A stretch of 64,000 bases of DNA from positions 56,549 through 120,548 of the forward strand of contig VOIU01000010.1 in assembly GCA_007896885.1 (NCBI GenBank). The letters run 5' to 3'. The notes beneath the pieces are model-generated. The model saw nothing but the letters and a program-made list of their open reading frames with translations. It did no database searches and was not told the DNA's origin. Positions within the stretch are counted from its first letter, which is position 1, and every line of letters begins with the position of its first letter. The stretch comes from Bacteroidaceae bacterium HV4-6-C5C. Its GTDB lineage: Bacteria; Bacteroidota; Bacteroidia; Bacteroidales; Bacteroidaceae. Below are positions 35,394 to 45,206 of the stretch, in pieces. The position numbers were made by a program, and so were the translations under genes.

Positions 35394-37442
35394 ATGACTA
35401 ATATGACATTAAAATCTTTGGCTTTTGGTATTGGCTTATTTTGGCTTATTCCTTTTACGTATGGGAGCAACACTTCTGTACCTGATGGAACTCTGTATAT
35501 TAATAAGTCAAAAACCCACAAGGTAAATCCAGTGAAATATGGTTTCCATTATGAGGAAATCGGTATGATGGGAGAGGGTGCTTTGCATGCTGAACTTGTG
35601 AGGAATCGTTCATTTGAAGAAGCAACTCCTCCTGAGGGATTGTCTGTAAAAAATGGAATTTACGAAAATATTCCGGCACCACGTACCAAAGAAAAGGACG
35701 TATATACCGCTGATCCACTGATTGGGTGGACAACTTCTCCATTATCTTATGCTCCCATATTTATTAATCGCACGAATATTGATCCAATGAGTGACCAAAA
35801 TAAATATTCCATGTTGGTTAATGTTACAGGGGATATTACAAATTATAAGAATGCGATGATCCTTAACCGGGGGTATTATGGAATGAATTTTGATGCAAAT
35901 GTATCATATAAACTTTCTCTTTTTTTGAAGAATAGAAATTACTCTGCTCCATTACGAGTTTTTCTTGTTGATGAACGTGGCTCTTGTGTAAGCAATGTCG
36001 TAGATTTTAATCTGAAAGATGGGGCTTGGGCTAAGTATACTGCTGAGTTAAAACCAGAGAAGAAGATCGAACGTGGAATGTTGGCTATTCAACCTCTAAC
36101 GAAAGGGCAGTTTCAGGTAGATGTTGTTTCTTTATTCCCTTCTGATACATGGAATGATGGGAAATCTGTGTTTCGTAAAGACATTGTGCAGAACTTGAAA
36201 GATTTTGCTCCGAGCTTTATCCGTTTTCCGGGTGGATGCATTGTTCATGGGGTGAATGAGGAAACTATGTATCATTGGAAAGAGACATTGGGACCTATCG
36301 AGAATCGGCCAGGTAAGTGGAGTAAATGGGCTCCTTTTTATCGAACAGATGGAATTGGCTATCATGAATTCTATGAGTTATGTGAATACGTAGGGGCAGA
36401 TGCAATGTATGTTCTTCCTACGGGTATGATTTGCACAGGGTGGGTGAAGCAGTCCTCTCCATGGAATTTTGAACAACCTAGTGTAAATTTAAATGACTAT
36501 ATTCAAGATGCTTTGGATGCGATAGAATATGCGATTGGTGATACCACTACTGTATGGGGTGCTAAACGTGCTCAGAATGGGCATCCCAAGACTTTTCCTT
36601 TGAAGTATATAGAAATAGGGAATGAAGATTTTGGGCCTGTATATTGGGAACGTTATGAAAAAATATATAAGGCTCTATCTGCAAAATATCCAAATCTTAT
36701 ATATATAGCAAATAGTATTATCGGAAAAGAGAATGATGATAAAAGAAAAGATATCGCACATTTTCCTAATCCGGGAAATGTGAAAGTCTTCGACGAACAT
36801 TTTTATCAATCTATTGAATGGGCATGTAGGCAACATTATCGTTTTGATAATTATAAGCGAGGAGTAGCTGATATATTTATTGGTGAATTAGGAATTGATG
36901 GTAAATATCCTTATAATTTGTTGGCTACTGGGGCAGTGCGTATGTCGATGGAACGTAATGGTGATTTAAGTCCTCTCTTTGCAGAGCGCCCGGTGATGAG
37001 ACATTGGGATTTTATGGAGCATCGGATTACGCCTCTTCCAATGCTTATTGATGGAGTAAACTGCAGCGTGAAGACTTCTTTCTTTTATTTATCAAAGATG
37101 TTTCGAGATAACACTTTCGACATTTGTGTCGATGCTTCGATTAAGGACATGAAAGGTCTGCAAAATATATTTGTCACTATGGGGTATGATACTGCAGGTA
37201 AACAATATATTTTGAAGTTGATTAATCTACAAGATAAAAAAGTTTCCCTTGAGAGTAATGTATTAGGTTTTAAACATCCGGTAAAAGCTCACCAAACAAG
37301 CTTGGTTTTGTCTTTTGGGAAAGAAAATACGCCTGATAATCCTAATTTGGTTAAGCCAGTGGAATCTGAAGTCACATTAGATTTGAATAAATCTTTGGAG
37401 TTGGAGCCTGCGTCAATGGTGATATATCGCTTTAAAAAATAA
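35394..37442 (+). CDS. Secreted GH51 alpha-L-arabinofuranosidase
   Basis: 682 residues with a signal peptide (ending near TYGSN). The layout is N-terminal beta domain with carbohydrate-binding-like region (about 60-250), TIM barrel (about 260-540) and C-terminal beta sandwich. The acid/base is E411 in EIGNEDFG and the nucleophile is E498 in FIGELGID, as in GH51. FGYHFEEI-type N-terminal residues (YGFHYEEIG) are also typical. It cleaves terminal alpha-L-arabinofuranosyl residues from arabinan, arabinoxylan or arabinogalactan oligosaccharides. It heads a two-gene unit with a GH43, divergent from the regulator. Confidence 0.93.
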   Translation: MTNMTLKSLAFGIGLFWLIPFTYGSNTSVPDGTLYINKSKTHKVNPVKYGFHYEEIGMMGEGALHAELVRNRSFEEATPPEGLSVKNGIYENIPAPRTKEKDVYTADPLIGWTTSPLSYAPIFINRTNIDPMSDQNKYSMLVNVTGDITNYKNAMILNRGYYGMNFDANVSYKLSLFLKNRNYSAPLRVFLVDERGSCVSNVVDFNLKDGAWAKYTAELKPEKKIERGMLAIQPLTKGQFQVDVVSLFPSDTWNDGKSVFRKDIVQNLKDFAPSFIRFPGGCIVHGVNEETMYHWKETLGPIENRPGKWSKWAPFYRTDGIGYHEFYELCEYVGADAMYVLPTGMICTGWVKQSSPWNFEQPSVNLNDYIQDALDAIEYAIGDTTTVWGAKRAQNGHPKTFPLKYIEIGNEDFGPVYWERYEKIYKALSAKYPNLIYIANSIIGKENDDKRKDIAHFPNPGNVKVFDEHFYQSIEWACRQHYRFDNYKRGVADIFIGELGIDGKYPYNLLATGAVRMSMERNGDLSPLFAERPVMRHWDFMEHRITPLPMLIDGVNCSVKTSFFYLSKMFRDNTFDICVDASIKDMKGLQNIFVTMGYDTAGKQYILKLINLQDKKVSLESNVLGFKHPVKAHQTSLVLSFGKENTPDNPNLVKPVESEVTLDLNKSLELEPASMVIYRFKK

Positions 37443-37496
37443 AAACAATTGATCTCAGATAGAAACTGATACTAAACAACTAAAAAAAGAGGATAT

Positions 37497-38630
37497 ATGA
37501 AGTTGATTTTGCGATTTGTGTTTTTTTCTTGTATAGGGTTATATATGGGACTGACTAGTGTATTTGCGCAAAAATATGGGCTTGCTGATACTTTTGATGA
37601 AAAGTTACGGATACCTCAGTTTGTCCAGCCGGCTTTTGATTATTGGATGCGTGATACTTGGGTAACATTGGGACCGGATGAGTATTATTATATGACTGGA
37701 ACAACAGCTGATCCTAATCGAGTTTTCCCTGGGCAGATGCATTGTTGGGATTGGAATGATGGATTGTATTTATGGCGGTCCAAAGACATGAAGAATTGGG
37801 AGCCAAGAGGTCTCATTTGGTCTATGGAAAAGGATGGAACATGGCAAAAGAATCCGAAGATATATGGTAAAAGTGAGCGATATGCCAAAAGATCGATCAA
37901 TGGAGATCCTCTAGACAATCGTTTTCATGCGGTATGGGCTCCTGAATTACACTATATTAAAAGCGTTAAAAACTGGTTTCTTGTGGCATGTATGAACGAA
38001 TCCGCAAGTGGAAAAGGCTCTTTTATACTGAAAAGCATTTCCGGAAAGCCTGAAGGACCTTATGTTAATATTGAGGGGAATAAGGATAAACCTTTATTTC
38101 CCAATATTGATGGTAGTTTATTTGAGGATACTGATGGAACGGTTTATTTTATTGGACATAACCATTACATTGCTCGTATGAAAACTGATATTAGTGGTCT
38201 CGCAGAGGAACTGCGGACTTTGGATGAAAAGAAATATGATCCTGAACCATATATAGAAGGGGCATTTATCTTCAAATATGATAATAAATATCATTTAGTC
38301 CAAGCTATATGGTCTCATCGGACGCCCGAAGGTGATACTTACATTGAGAAGGCAGGAGTAAATTCTCAAGAAACGCGTTATAGTTATGATTGCATCATTG
38401 CAACTTCCGATAATGTATATGGGCCCTATAATGAACGTTATAATGCCATAACAGGGGGAGGGCATAATAATTTATTTCAGGCTAAGGATGGCAATTGGTG
38501 GGCTACATTATTTTTTAACCCACGCGGTGGACAGGCTGCCGAGTATAAGACCACTTGCCGACCAGGTTTAATCCCAATGATTTATGAAAATGGGAAATTC
38601 AGGCCTAATCAAAATTATAAAAGTAAATAA
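37497..38630 (+). CDS. Secreted GH43-like glycoside hydrolase
   Basis: 377 residues, signal peptide to about residue 24 (SVFAQK). Propeller-type sequence with acidic residues at GH43-like places: D53 in MRDTWVTL (candidate base), D205 in NIDGSLFED (pKa modulator) and E254 in YIEGAFIFKY (acid). The N-terminal motif differs from the usual ADP form and there is a long insertion around 75-145, so this is a divergent GH43 subfamily. It follows the GH51 gene after 54 bases and probably acts on the same arabinose-containing chains. Confidence 0.82.
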   Translation: MKLILRFVFFSCIGLYMGLTSVFAQKYGLADTFDEKLRIPQFVQPAFDYWMRDTWVTLGPDEYYYMTGTTADPNRVFPGQMHCWDWNDGLYLWRSKDMKNWEPRGLIWSMEKDGTWQKNPKIYGKSERYAKRSINGDPLDNRFHAVWAPELHYIKSVKNWFLVACMNESASGKGSFILKSISGKPEGPYVNIEGNKDKPLFPNIDGSLFEDTDGTVYFIGHNHYIARMKTDISGLAEELRTLDEKKYDPEPYIEGAFIFKYDNKYHLVQAIWSHRTPEGDTYIEKAGVNSQETRYSYDCIIATSDNVYGPYNERYNAITGGGHNNLFQAKDGNWWATLFFNPRGGQAAEYKTTCRPGLIPMIYENGKFRPNQNYKSK

Positions 38631-38684
38631 TATTACTTTGGGCAAAACCGAATATTATGTTTTTCTTTAAAGAAAAGCTTGATA

Positions 38685-38724
38685 AAAGAATAAGCGGGAA
38701 AAATACTTTTCCCGCTTATTCTTT
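38685..38724. terminator. Bidirectional hairpin terminator between GH43 and alaS
   Basis: A perfect 18-base stem (AAAGAATAAGCGGGAAAA and its complement) with loop ATAC. A-rich and T-rich flanks serve both converging genes. Confidence 0.88.
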
Positions 38725-38737
38725 ATTTAAATATCAT

Positions 38738-41356
38738 TTATAGTCCGGCAAGTTCTATCACCTTGTCTACCGCTGCGTTAATGCCATCCGGGTTTTTCCC
38801 TCCGGCGGTTGCAAAATGTGGCTGTCCGCCACCACCACCTTGGATCAATTTAGCTGCTTCTTTAACAAGATTGCCTGCTTTCAAGCCTCCTGCTACCAGG
38901 TTATCGCTTAACATAACGGTTAGCATGGGCTTATTCTCGTAAACCGTTCCGGCAACAAAAAACAGATTCTCTGTTATTTCTCCACGAAGTTGGAATGCAA
39001 TATTCTTAGCAGCTTCAGCAGGTATGGGCGCACAACACTTAATGACTTTGACGCCATTGATCTCTTGAATATTCTTAAGAAGTCTCTCTTTCAATTGTCC
39101 TTCTTTCTCCTTCATGAAATCATCAATCTGTTTCTTTAAGCCTGCATTTTCATCAATATACTTAGTGATTGTTCCAATCAAGTCGGGAGCATTGTTGAAA
39201 AGCCCCTTTAAGTCACGCAACGTGTCTTGTACGATATCCATCATTTCTTCAACTCGTGCTCCTGTATAAGCCTCGATACGGCGTACACCTGCGGCAACGG
39301 AACTTTCGGAAATAATCTTCACCATACCGATGTTGCCTGTTGCTGCAACATGAGTACCTCCACAGAATTCAACTGAAGAGCCGAATTGGATAACACGAAC
39401 GTGATCGCCGTACTTCTCACCAAAGAGAGCAATAGCTCCTAATTCTTTGGCATCTTCAATTGGCATGTTGCGATATTCTTTCAGAGGAATATTTGCTCTT
39501 ATCTTGGCGTTAACCATGTGTTCTACTTGGCGAATTTCTTCATCGCTGACCTTTTGGAAGTGAGAAAAGTCGAAACGAAGCGAATCGGGTGTTACCAGGG
39601 AGCCTTTTTGCTCAACATGCTCGCCCAGGACTTCGCGTAAGGCTTCATCCAACAAGTGGGTTGCAGAGTGGTTAGCAGCGCAAGCAGCACGCTTATCTGT
39701 ATCTACGCAAGCCATCATCGGAGCTTCAGGATGTTCCGGTAATTTCTTGGCAATATGTATAGGCAGATTGTTTTCTTTTTTTGTATCAATCACCTCTATG
39801 GTTTCAAATTCGCTGACTAAGGCTCCCGTATCACCTACCTGCCCACCACTCTCTGCATAGAAAGGGGTGTAATCCAATACGATTTGATATAGAGTCTGGT
39901 TCTTTTGCTTTACCTGGCGATAGCGAAGGATGGATGTTTCATATTCAGTGAAATCATAACCTATAAATTCGGTTGTACCTTCTTTAAGTATAATCCAGTC
40001 ACCGGTTTCAATAGCGGCAGCATTACGGGCACGCTGTTTTTGTTGTTGCATTTCGGCGTCAAACGCAGCGATGTCAACAGTCATATTGTTTTCACGGAGG
40101 ATCAGTTCGGTCAAGTCCAAGGGGAAACCGAAAGTATCGTAAAGGGTGAAAGCATCTTTTCCATTGATTATTGTTTTACCGGAAGCCTTAGCATCTTCCA
40201 TGGTTTTGTCCAATAGACGGATACCTGTCTCTAACGTGCGGAGGAATGAATCTTCTTCTTCTTTGATTACTTTCTCAATTAAGTCTTTCTGTGCAATGAG
40301 TTCAGGATAAGCTCCACCCATATTCCCTATTAATACAGGAAGTAGTTTATACATAAAGGCTTGTTTCTGTCCGAGGAAAGTATATCCGTAGCGTACGGCA
40401 CGGCGGAGAATGCGGCGGATAACATAACCGGCTTTTGCATTACTTGGCAATTGTCCGTCGGTAATGGAGAAAGAAATAGTACGGATATGATCGGCAATTA
40501 CGCGCATGGCTATATCCTTTTGCTTATCAACACCGTATGAGGTGCCGGCCAAATTTGCAATAGCCTGAATTATCGGCTGGAATACGTCCGTATCATAGTT
40601 TGATGTTTTTCCCTGTAAAGCCATACAAAGACGCTCAAATCCCATCCCGGTATCAATTACTTTTGCAGGGAGTGGTTCTAAGCTACTGTCAGCTTTACGG
40701 TTATATTGCATAAATACCAGATTCCAGATTTCAATAACCTGTGGATGGTCATGATTTACCAAGTCGCGACCGGATACTTTGGCACGTTCTTCGGCAGGGC
40801 GTAAGTCGATGTGGATTTCTGAACAAGGTCCACATGGCCCTGTATCACCCATTTCCCAAAAGTTATCGTGTTTGTTACCATTTATAATATGGTCTTTCGG
40901 CAGAAATTGTTCCCAATAGGATGCTGCTTCATCATCACGTTGTAATCCTTCTTCGGGGCTACCTTCGAATACGGTTGCATATAGATGGGTAGGATCGAGT
41001 TTTAATACGTCTACCAAATACTCCCATGCCCAAAAGATAGCTTCTTTTTTGAAGTAATCGCCAAACGACCAGTTTCCCAACATTTCAAACATCGTATGGT
41101 GGTATGTATCGTGCCCGACTTCCTCCAAATCGTTATGCTTACCGCTTACACGCAAACATTTTTGTGAGTCCGCGACTCTCTTATATTTTGCCGGGTGGTT
41201 ACCCAAAATGATGTCTTTGAATTGGTTCATACCTGCATTGGTAAACATCAATGTAGGGTCATCTTTTATCACCATTGGAGCCGAAGGTACAACCTGATGT
41301 CCTTTCGACTCAAAGAAATTCTTGAAAGAATCTCTGATTTCATTAGCAGTCAACAT
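38738..41356 (-). CDS. alaS: Alanyl-tRNA synthetase
   Basis: 872 residues, normal full length. AlaS charges tRNA-Ala and edits mischarged Ser or Gly. The class II aminoacylation domain starts with the family phrase [16 protein letters not shown] ([12 protein letters not shown]), followed by [20 protein letters not shown] and [10 protein letters not shown]. The editing domain has the zinc ligands in [12 protein letters not shown] and FCGGTHV. The C-terminal C-Ala domain ends with [14 protein letters not shown]. It is a single-gene unit that ends at a shared terminator with the GH43 gene and is divergent from the M23 peptidase. Confidence 0.97.
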   Translation of the reverse strand: MLTANEIRDSFKNFFESKGHQVVPSAPMVIKDDPTLMFTNAGMNQFKDIILGNHPAKYKRVADSQKCLRVSGKHNDLEEVGHDTYHHTMFEMLGNWSFGDYFKKEAIFWAWEYLVDVLKLDPTHLYATVFEGSPEEGLQRDDEAASYWEQFLPKDHIINGNKHDNFWEMGDTGPCGPCSEIHIDLRPAEERAKVSGRDLVNHDHPQVIEIWNLVFMQYNRKADSSLEPLPAKVIDTGMGFERLCMALQGKTSNYDTDVFQPIIQAIANLAGTSYGVDKQKDIAMRVIADHIRTISFSITDGQLPSNAKAGYVIRRILRRAVRYGYTFLGQKQAFMYKLLPVLIGNMGGAYPELIAQKDLIEKVIKEEEDSFLRTLETGIRLLDKTMEDAKASGKTIINGKDAFTLYDTFGFPLDLTELILRENNMTVDIAAFDAEMQQQKQRARNAAAIETGDWIILKEGTTEFIGYDFTEYETSILRYRQVKQKNQTLYQIVLDYTPFYAESGGQVGDTGALVSEFETIEVIDTKKENNLPIHIAKKLPEHPEAPMMACVDTDKRAACAANHSATHLLDEALREVLGEHVEQKGSLVTPDSLRFDFSHFQKVSDEEIRQVEHMVNAKIRANIPLKEYRNMPIEDAKELGAIALFGEKYGDHVRVIQFGSSVEFCGGTHVAATGNIGMVKIISESSVAAGVRRIEAYTGARVEEMMDIVQDTLRDLKGLFNNAPDLIGTITKYIDENAGLKKQIDDFMKEKEGQLKERLLKNIQEINGVKVIKCCAPIPAEAAKNIAFQLRGEITENLFFVAGTVYENKPMLTVMLSDNLVAGGLKAGNLVKEAAKLIQGGGGGQPHFATAGGKNPDGINAAVDKVIELAGL

Positions 41357-41402
41357 ACTCTATGTCTCTATCCTTGAGGTTAATAATCTTGAAAAAACAT
41401 CG

Positions 41403-41410
41403 CAAAGATA
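41403..41410 (-). promoter_or_regulatory. -7 box of alaS
   Basis: TATCTTTG on the minus strand, 46 bases before the start codon. It lies 12 bases from the opposing -7 box of the M23 gene. Confidence 0.55.
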
Positions 41411-41422
41411 GCTTGTTTTTAT

Positions 41423-41430
41423 TACTTTTG
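41423..41430 (+). promoter_or_regulatory. -7 box of the M23 peptidase-merR unit
   Basis: TACTTTTG fits TAnnTTTG, 30 bases before the ATG. The two divergent promoters share the same short spacer. Confidence 0.55.
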
Positions 41431-41460
41431 CTTTATCAACCTGCGAAATATTTCCATTAG

Positions 41461-42429
41461 ATGCGCAAAGTATACTATATTTATAACCCGCGGACGCAGA
41501 CTTATGACCGTATTTATCCGACTGTCCGTCAGCGGGCGTTGAGTATATTACGCCGTTTATTTGTCGGGATGGGTTTGGGAGTCGGATGTTTTATTGTGTT
41601 GTTGATTATCTTTGGTTCGCCTTCCGAGAAGGAATTGCGCAAAGGCAATAGTCAGCTTTTAGCGCAATATAATGTGCTCTCTCATCGTCTGGATGGAATT
41701 CTGGAGGTTTTGCAGGATATTCAGCAGCGTGATGACAATCTTTATCGTGTCATTTTCCAAGCAGATCCTGTTTCGTCGGTTATTAGGCAAGCCGGCTATG
41801 AAAGCACTAATCGTTATGAGCACTTGATGAATATGCCTAATGCTGATTTGGTAATAAATACGACGCAGAAAGCCGATATGTTGAGAAAGCAACTCTATAT
41901 CCAGTCGCGCTCTTTTGATGATGTGGTGGCGATGTGTAAGAGTCATGATAAAATGCTGAAGTGTATTCCGGCTATTCAGCCCATTTCGAATAAAGATCTT
42001 CGCCAGACTGCCTCCGGGTATGGTACACGTATAGATCCTATATATGGAACTCTTAAGTTTCATGCGGGGATGGATTTCTCAGCTCATCCGGGTACGGATG
42101 TTTATGCTACCGGTGATGGAATTATTGTGAGAGTAGGATGGGAATCTGGTCTGGGTAATACAATCGAAATTGATCACGGCTTTGGATACCGGACTGTTTA
42201 TGCGCATTTGCGCGATTTTCATACAAAGGTAGGCAAGCGGGTTGTGCGTGGAGAGGTAATCGGTGGGGTAGGAAGCACTGGAAAAAGTACCGGACCGCAT
42301 TTACACTATGAGGTTCATGTTAAGGGACAGATTGTGAATCCTGTGAATTATTATTTTATGGATCTGAGTGCGGACGATTATGATCGTATGATCAGGATTG
42401 CTGCAAATCATGGTAAAGTGTTTGACTAG
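41461..42429 (+). CDS. Membrane-anchored M23 (LytM-type) peptidase
   Basis: 322 residues: short cytoplasmic tail, one membrane segment (about 35-52), coiled coil (about 56-95) and a C-terminal M23 domain. The zinc site is complete: H201 and D205 in HAGMDF, catalytic H249 in YAHL, and H280/H282 in HLHYEV. M23 enzymes cut peptide cross-links of peptidoglycan. With intact ligands this one should be active, unlike the degenerate LytM regulators. The topology resembles MepM and Bacteroidota cell-division-associated endopeptidases. merR follows after 33 bases. Confidence 0.9.
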   Translation: MRKVYYIYNPRTQTYDRIYPTVRQRALSILRRLFVGMGLGVGCFIVLLIIFGSPSEKELRKGNSQLLAQYNVLSHRLDGILEVLQDIQQRDDNLYRVIFQADPVSSVIRQAGYESTNRYEHLMNMPNADLVINTTQKADMLRKQLYIQSRSFDDVVAMCKSHDKMLKCIPAIQPISNKDLRQTASGYGTRIDPIYGTLKFHAGMDFSAHPGTDVYATGDGIIVRVGWESGLGNTIEIDHGFGYRTVYAHLRDFHTKVGKRVVRGEVIGGVGSTGKSTGPHLHYEVHVKGQIVNPVNYYFMDLSADDYDRMIRIAANHGKVFD

Positions 42430-42462
42430 ATTTAATGTAACATTCTAATATAAAAAAGATGT

Positions 42463-42867
42463 ATGCTGAATAAAGATAAAGATCTGAAGCTTTATTATTC
42501 GATTAGCGAGGTTGCTCAAATATTCGATGTGAATGAGTCGCTATTGCGCTTTTGGGAAAAAGAATTTCCACAATTGGAGCCTAAAAAAGGTGGACGTGGA
42601 GTACGCCAATATCGTAAGGAAGACATTGAAGTTGTGAGACTAATCTATCATTTGGTGAAAGAGAGAGGAATGACAATTCCTGGAGCTCGGCAGCGAATGA
42701 AAGATAACAAAGAAGCTACTTTGCAAAATTTTGAGGTAGTAGAGAAACTGAAATGTATTCGTGCGGAGCTCTTGAATATGAAGATAGCTTTGGATGGTTT
42801 CACTTATGAGCAAGTGGAAAAATTAGAGGATAACGTAAAAGAGGAAAGCCGTAACGGCGGGCAGTAA
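42463..42867 (+). CDS. MerR-family transcriptional regulator
   Basis: 134 residues. The N-terminal winged helix-turn-helix (YYSISEVAQIFDVNESLLRFWEKEF) is typical of MerR proteins, followed by RQYRKEDIEVVRLIYHLV and a coiled-coil dimerisation helix. There is no recognisable effector domain or Cys metal site, so the signal is unknown. It is probably co-transcribed with the M23 peptidase. Its stop is only 3 bases from the stop of the converging rel gene, with no terminator between them. Confidence 0.88.
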   Translation: MLNKDKDLKLYYSISEVAQIFDVNESLLRFWEKEFPQLEPKKGGRGVRQYRKEDIEVVRLIYHLVKERGMTIPGARQRMKDNKEATLQNFEVVEKLKCIRAELLNMKIALDGFTYEQVEKLEDNVKEESRNGGQ

Positions 42868-42870
42868 CAA

Positions 42871-45138
42871 TTATCCTTCTACACGAGTGACCTGCTTGAT
42901 ATTCTGTACCAGTTTCAGGTTATTGCAGATCTTTTTCACATCATCAACATCATGCACGTATAATTGGATATTTCCTTCGAAAATACCGTCATTTGTTTCG
43001 ATGGTCAGTTTTCTGATATTCACATTCAGCTGTCTGGAAATTACTTGTGTCACTTCATTAAGTAGTCCCATTGAATCTATCCCTTTGATGTAGATGTTTA
43101 CAAGGCAAGAGAGACCTTTATGAGTATCCCATTCAGTGGCTAGAATGCGATTACCATAACTACTCTTTAGGCGAGCAGCTACCGGACACTGTCGCTTGTG
43201 GATGATAACACGTTCATTTTCATCTATATATCCCAATACGTCGTCTCCCGGTATCGGGTGGCAACAATCTGCCATGATATACTTCTTTTGGATATCCTCA
43301 TCTGTTAGCTTAAGTACTTGCTTTGGATTAATCTTTTCTGTTAAGGGAGCGGGTAGAAGTTTCTCCATTTCGGGCACTTTAACTTCTTTATTGCCTCCAA
43401 AAGAGAATGTGAGATACTTTTTCCAGTTTGTACCTTGCTTTTCTTTGATTGTATTTCTGTCGGCATCGCCAAGTAGAATCTTGCCGCTTCCTATAGAAGC
43501 TAGAAACTCCTCGAAATTTCTCATGTTGTGCAACTTGCACAATTTTTCCATGATAATATCTTCAAGGCGGGTATCTTCATTTTTAAGGAATTCATTTAAG
43601 AGTTTCTCTCCTTTTTTCTGATTACTTCTTTGCTCTTTACGCAATATTGCGGCAATCTTAGCTCTGGCTTTAGCTGTAGTGGCAAATACTTCCCATTGCG
43701 GTTGAACACGCTGAGACTTAGAAGTCAGGATCTCCACTTGGTCTCCACTCTGCAGTTTATGGCTTAAAGGGACAAGCTTGTGATTGACTTTTGCGCCAAT
43801 GCAATGGCTTCCTATATCCGTATGAAGTGAAAAAGCAAAATCTAATGCCGTTGAATTTTGAGGCATAGTTTTTAATTCTCCCTTGGGAGTAAACACAAAA
43901 ATTTCCGATGCAAACAAGTTCAATTTAATAGTATCGAGAAAGTCAATTGCATCAGGCTGGGGATCATCAAGGATCTCTTTAATGGTTTTGAGCCATTTCT
44001 CGAGTTCGCCTTCGTCTTCGCTACCTCCTCCTTCTTTATATTTCCAATGTGCGGCAAATCCTTGTTCGGCCACATCATCCATTCGTTCGCTACGGATTTG
44101 TACTTCAATCCATTGCCCGTTATTCCCCATCAGGGTTACGTGTAGGGCTTGATATCCGTTAGCCTTCGGATGGCTTACCCAGTCACGAAGACGGTCCGGA
44201 TGAGGCTTATATATTTTGGATATGGAGACATAGATATCAAAACAATCATTTAGCTCTTCATCGGGGTTGCGAGGTTCAAAGATTATGCGTACCGCAAGCA
44301 AGTCATATATTTCTTCAAATGGAACATGCTTTGTCTGCATTTTATTCCAAATGGAGTAGATAGATTTGACGCGTGCCATGATTCTGTATTTCAACCCCAT
44401 TTTATCCAGTTGTTCCTGGATAGGAGTAGTGAACTCTTTGAAAACTTTATCTCGTTCTACTGCGGTTTCTTGAAGTTTTTCTTCAATTTCGCGGTATTCT
44501 TCAGGATGCTCGTAACGAAAGCTGAGGTTCTCCAGCTCGGTCTTTATTTTGTTTAATCCGAGACGATTAGCTAAAGGTGCATAGATGTATAGAGTTTCAC
44601 CGGCAATTTTAAATTGCTTGTTAGGTAGCATGGAACCGAGCGTACGCATATTATGCAGACGATCAGCAATTTTTATCAGAATAACGCGGATATCGTCGGA
44701 CATTGTGAGCAGTAGCTTCTTGAAGTTTTCTGCTTGTGCGGAAGCGTGATCTCCAAAGATTCCACCGGCTATTTTTGTAAGCCCATCAACGATTTGAGCT
44801 ATTTTAGGACCGAAAATATTATCAATATCTTCTACTGTATAGTCGGTGTCTTCAACAACATCATGTAATAGAGCTGCGCAAATGGAAGTTGATCCCAAAC
44901 CAATCTCATTACAGACAATTTTTGCAACAGCAATCGGATGTAAAATGTAGGGCTCACCCGAACGTCTCTTGACACCTTTGTGAGCTTGATTTGCAAAATT
45001 AAAAGCCTTGGTGATAATTTCAACGCGTTTACGATGCTTAGTAGCCAAATAATCATTCAACAGACCTTGAAAGGCCTGTTCAATCATTTCTTCTTCACTT
45101 TTCTCTTTTATATCTTTTTGGCTCAAGCTGTCTTCCAT
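42871..45138 (-). CDS. rel: Bifunctional (p)ppGpp synthetase/hydrolase
   Basis: 755 residues with all four Rel/Spo domains: HD hydrolase (about 45-200, HDVVEDT metal and catalytic motif intact), synthetase (about 245-370, HPKANGYQALH and VEVQIRS-like motifs), TGS (about 405-465, FVFTPKGELKTMP) and C-terminal ACT (about 680-755). It makes and degrades the starvation alarmone (p)ppGpp in the cytoplasm. The synthetase loop that reads RFKD in many bifunctional Rel proteins is RLRD here. The hydrolase motif suggests it can act in both directions. It is transcribed from its own promoter, downstream of the lytic transglycosylase gene. Confidence 0.95.
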   Translation of the reverse strand: MEDSLSQKDIKEKSEEEMIEQAFQGLLNDYLATKHRKRVEIITKAFNFANQAHKGVKRRSGEPYILHPIAVAKIVCNEIGLGSTSICAALLHDVVEDTDYTVEDIDNIFGPKIAQIVDGLTKIAGGIFGDHASAQAENFKKLLLTMSDDIRVILIKIADRLHNMRTLGSMLPNKQFKIAGETLYIYAPLANRLGLNKIKTELENLSFRYEHPEEYREIEEKLQETAVERDKVFKEFTTPIQEQLDKMGLKYRIMARVKSIYSIWNKMQTKHVPFEEIYDLLAVRIIFEPRNPDEELNDCFDIYVSISKIYKPHPDRLRDWVSHPKANGYQALHVTLMGNNGQWIEVQIRSERMDDVAEQGFAAHWKYKEGGGSEDEGELEKWLKTIKEILDDPQPDAIDFLDTIKLNLFASEIFVFTPKGELKTMPQNSTALDFAFSLHTDIGSHCIGAKVNHKLVPLSHKLQSGDQVEILTSKSQRVQPQWEVFATTAKARAKIAAILRKEQRSNQKKGEKLLNEFLKNEDTRLEDIIMEKLCKLHNMRNFEEFLASIGSGKILLGDADRNTIKEKQGTNWKKYLTFSFGGNKEVKVPEMEKLLPAPLTEKINPKQVLKLTDEDIQKKYIMADCCHPIPGDDVLGYIDENERVIIHKRQCPVAARLKSSYGNRILATEWDTHKGLSCLVNIYIKGIDSMGLLNEVTQVISRQLNVNIRKLTIETNDGIFEGNIQLYVHDVDDVKKICNNLKLVQNIKQVTRVEG

Positions 45139-45163
45139 AATACGCTTTTTAGTATTGCGATTA

Positions 45164-45193
45164 CAAAAATAGTCAAAATAAAATAGGATGCAA
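45164..45193 (-). promoter_or_regulatory. Promoter of rel
   Basis: On the minus strand TTG, a 19-base spacer and TATTTTTG match the Bacteroidota promoter, 26 bases before the start codon. Confidence 0.7.
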
Positions 45194-45206
45194 TCCTCTT
45201 CTTTTT

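Noticed and set aside
43196..43621. 141-codon plus-strand open frame inside rel
   Set aside because: It is antisense to the TGS and downstream part of rel and shows no domain.
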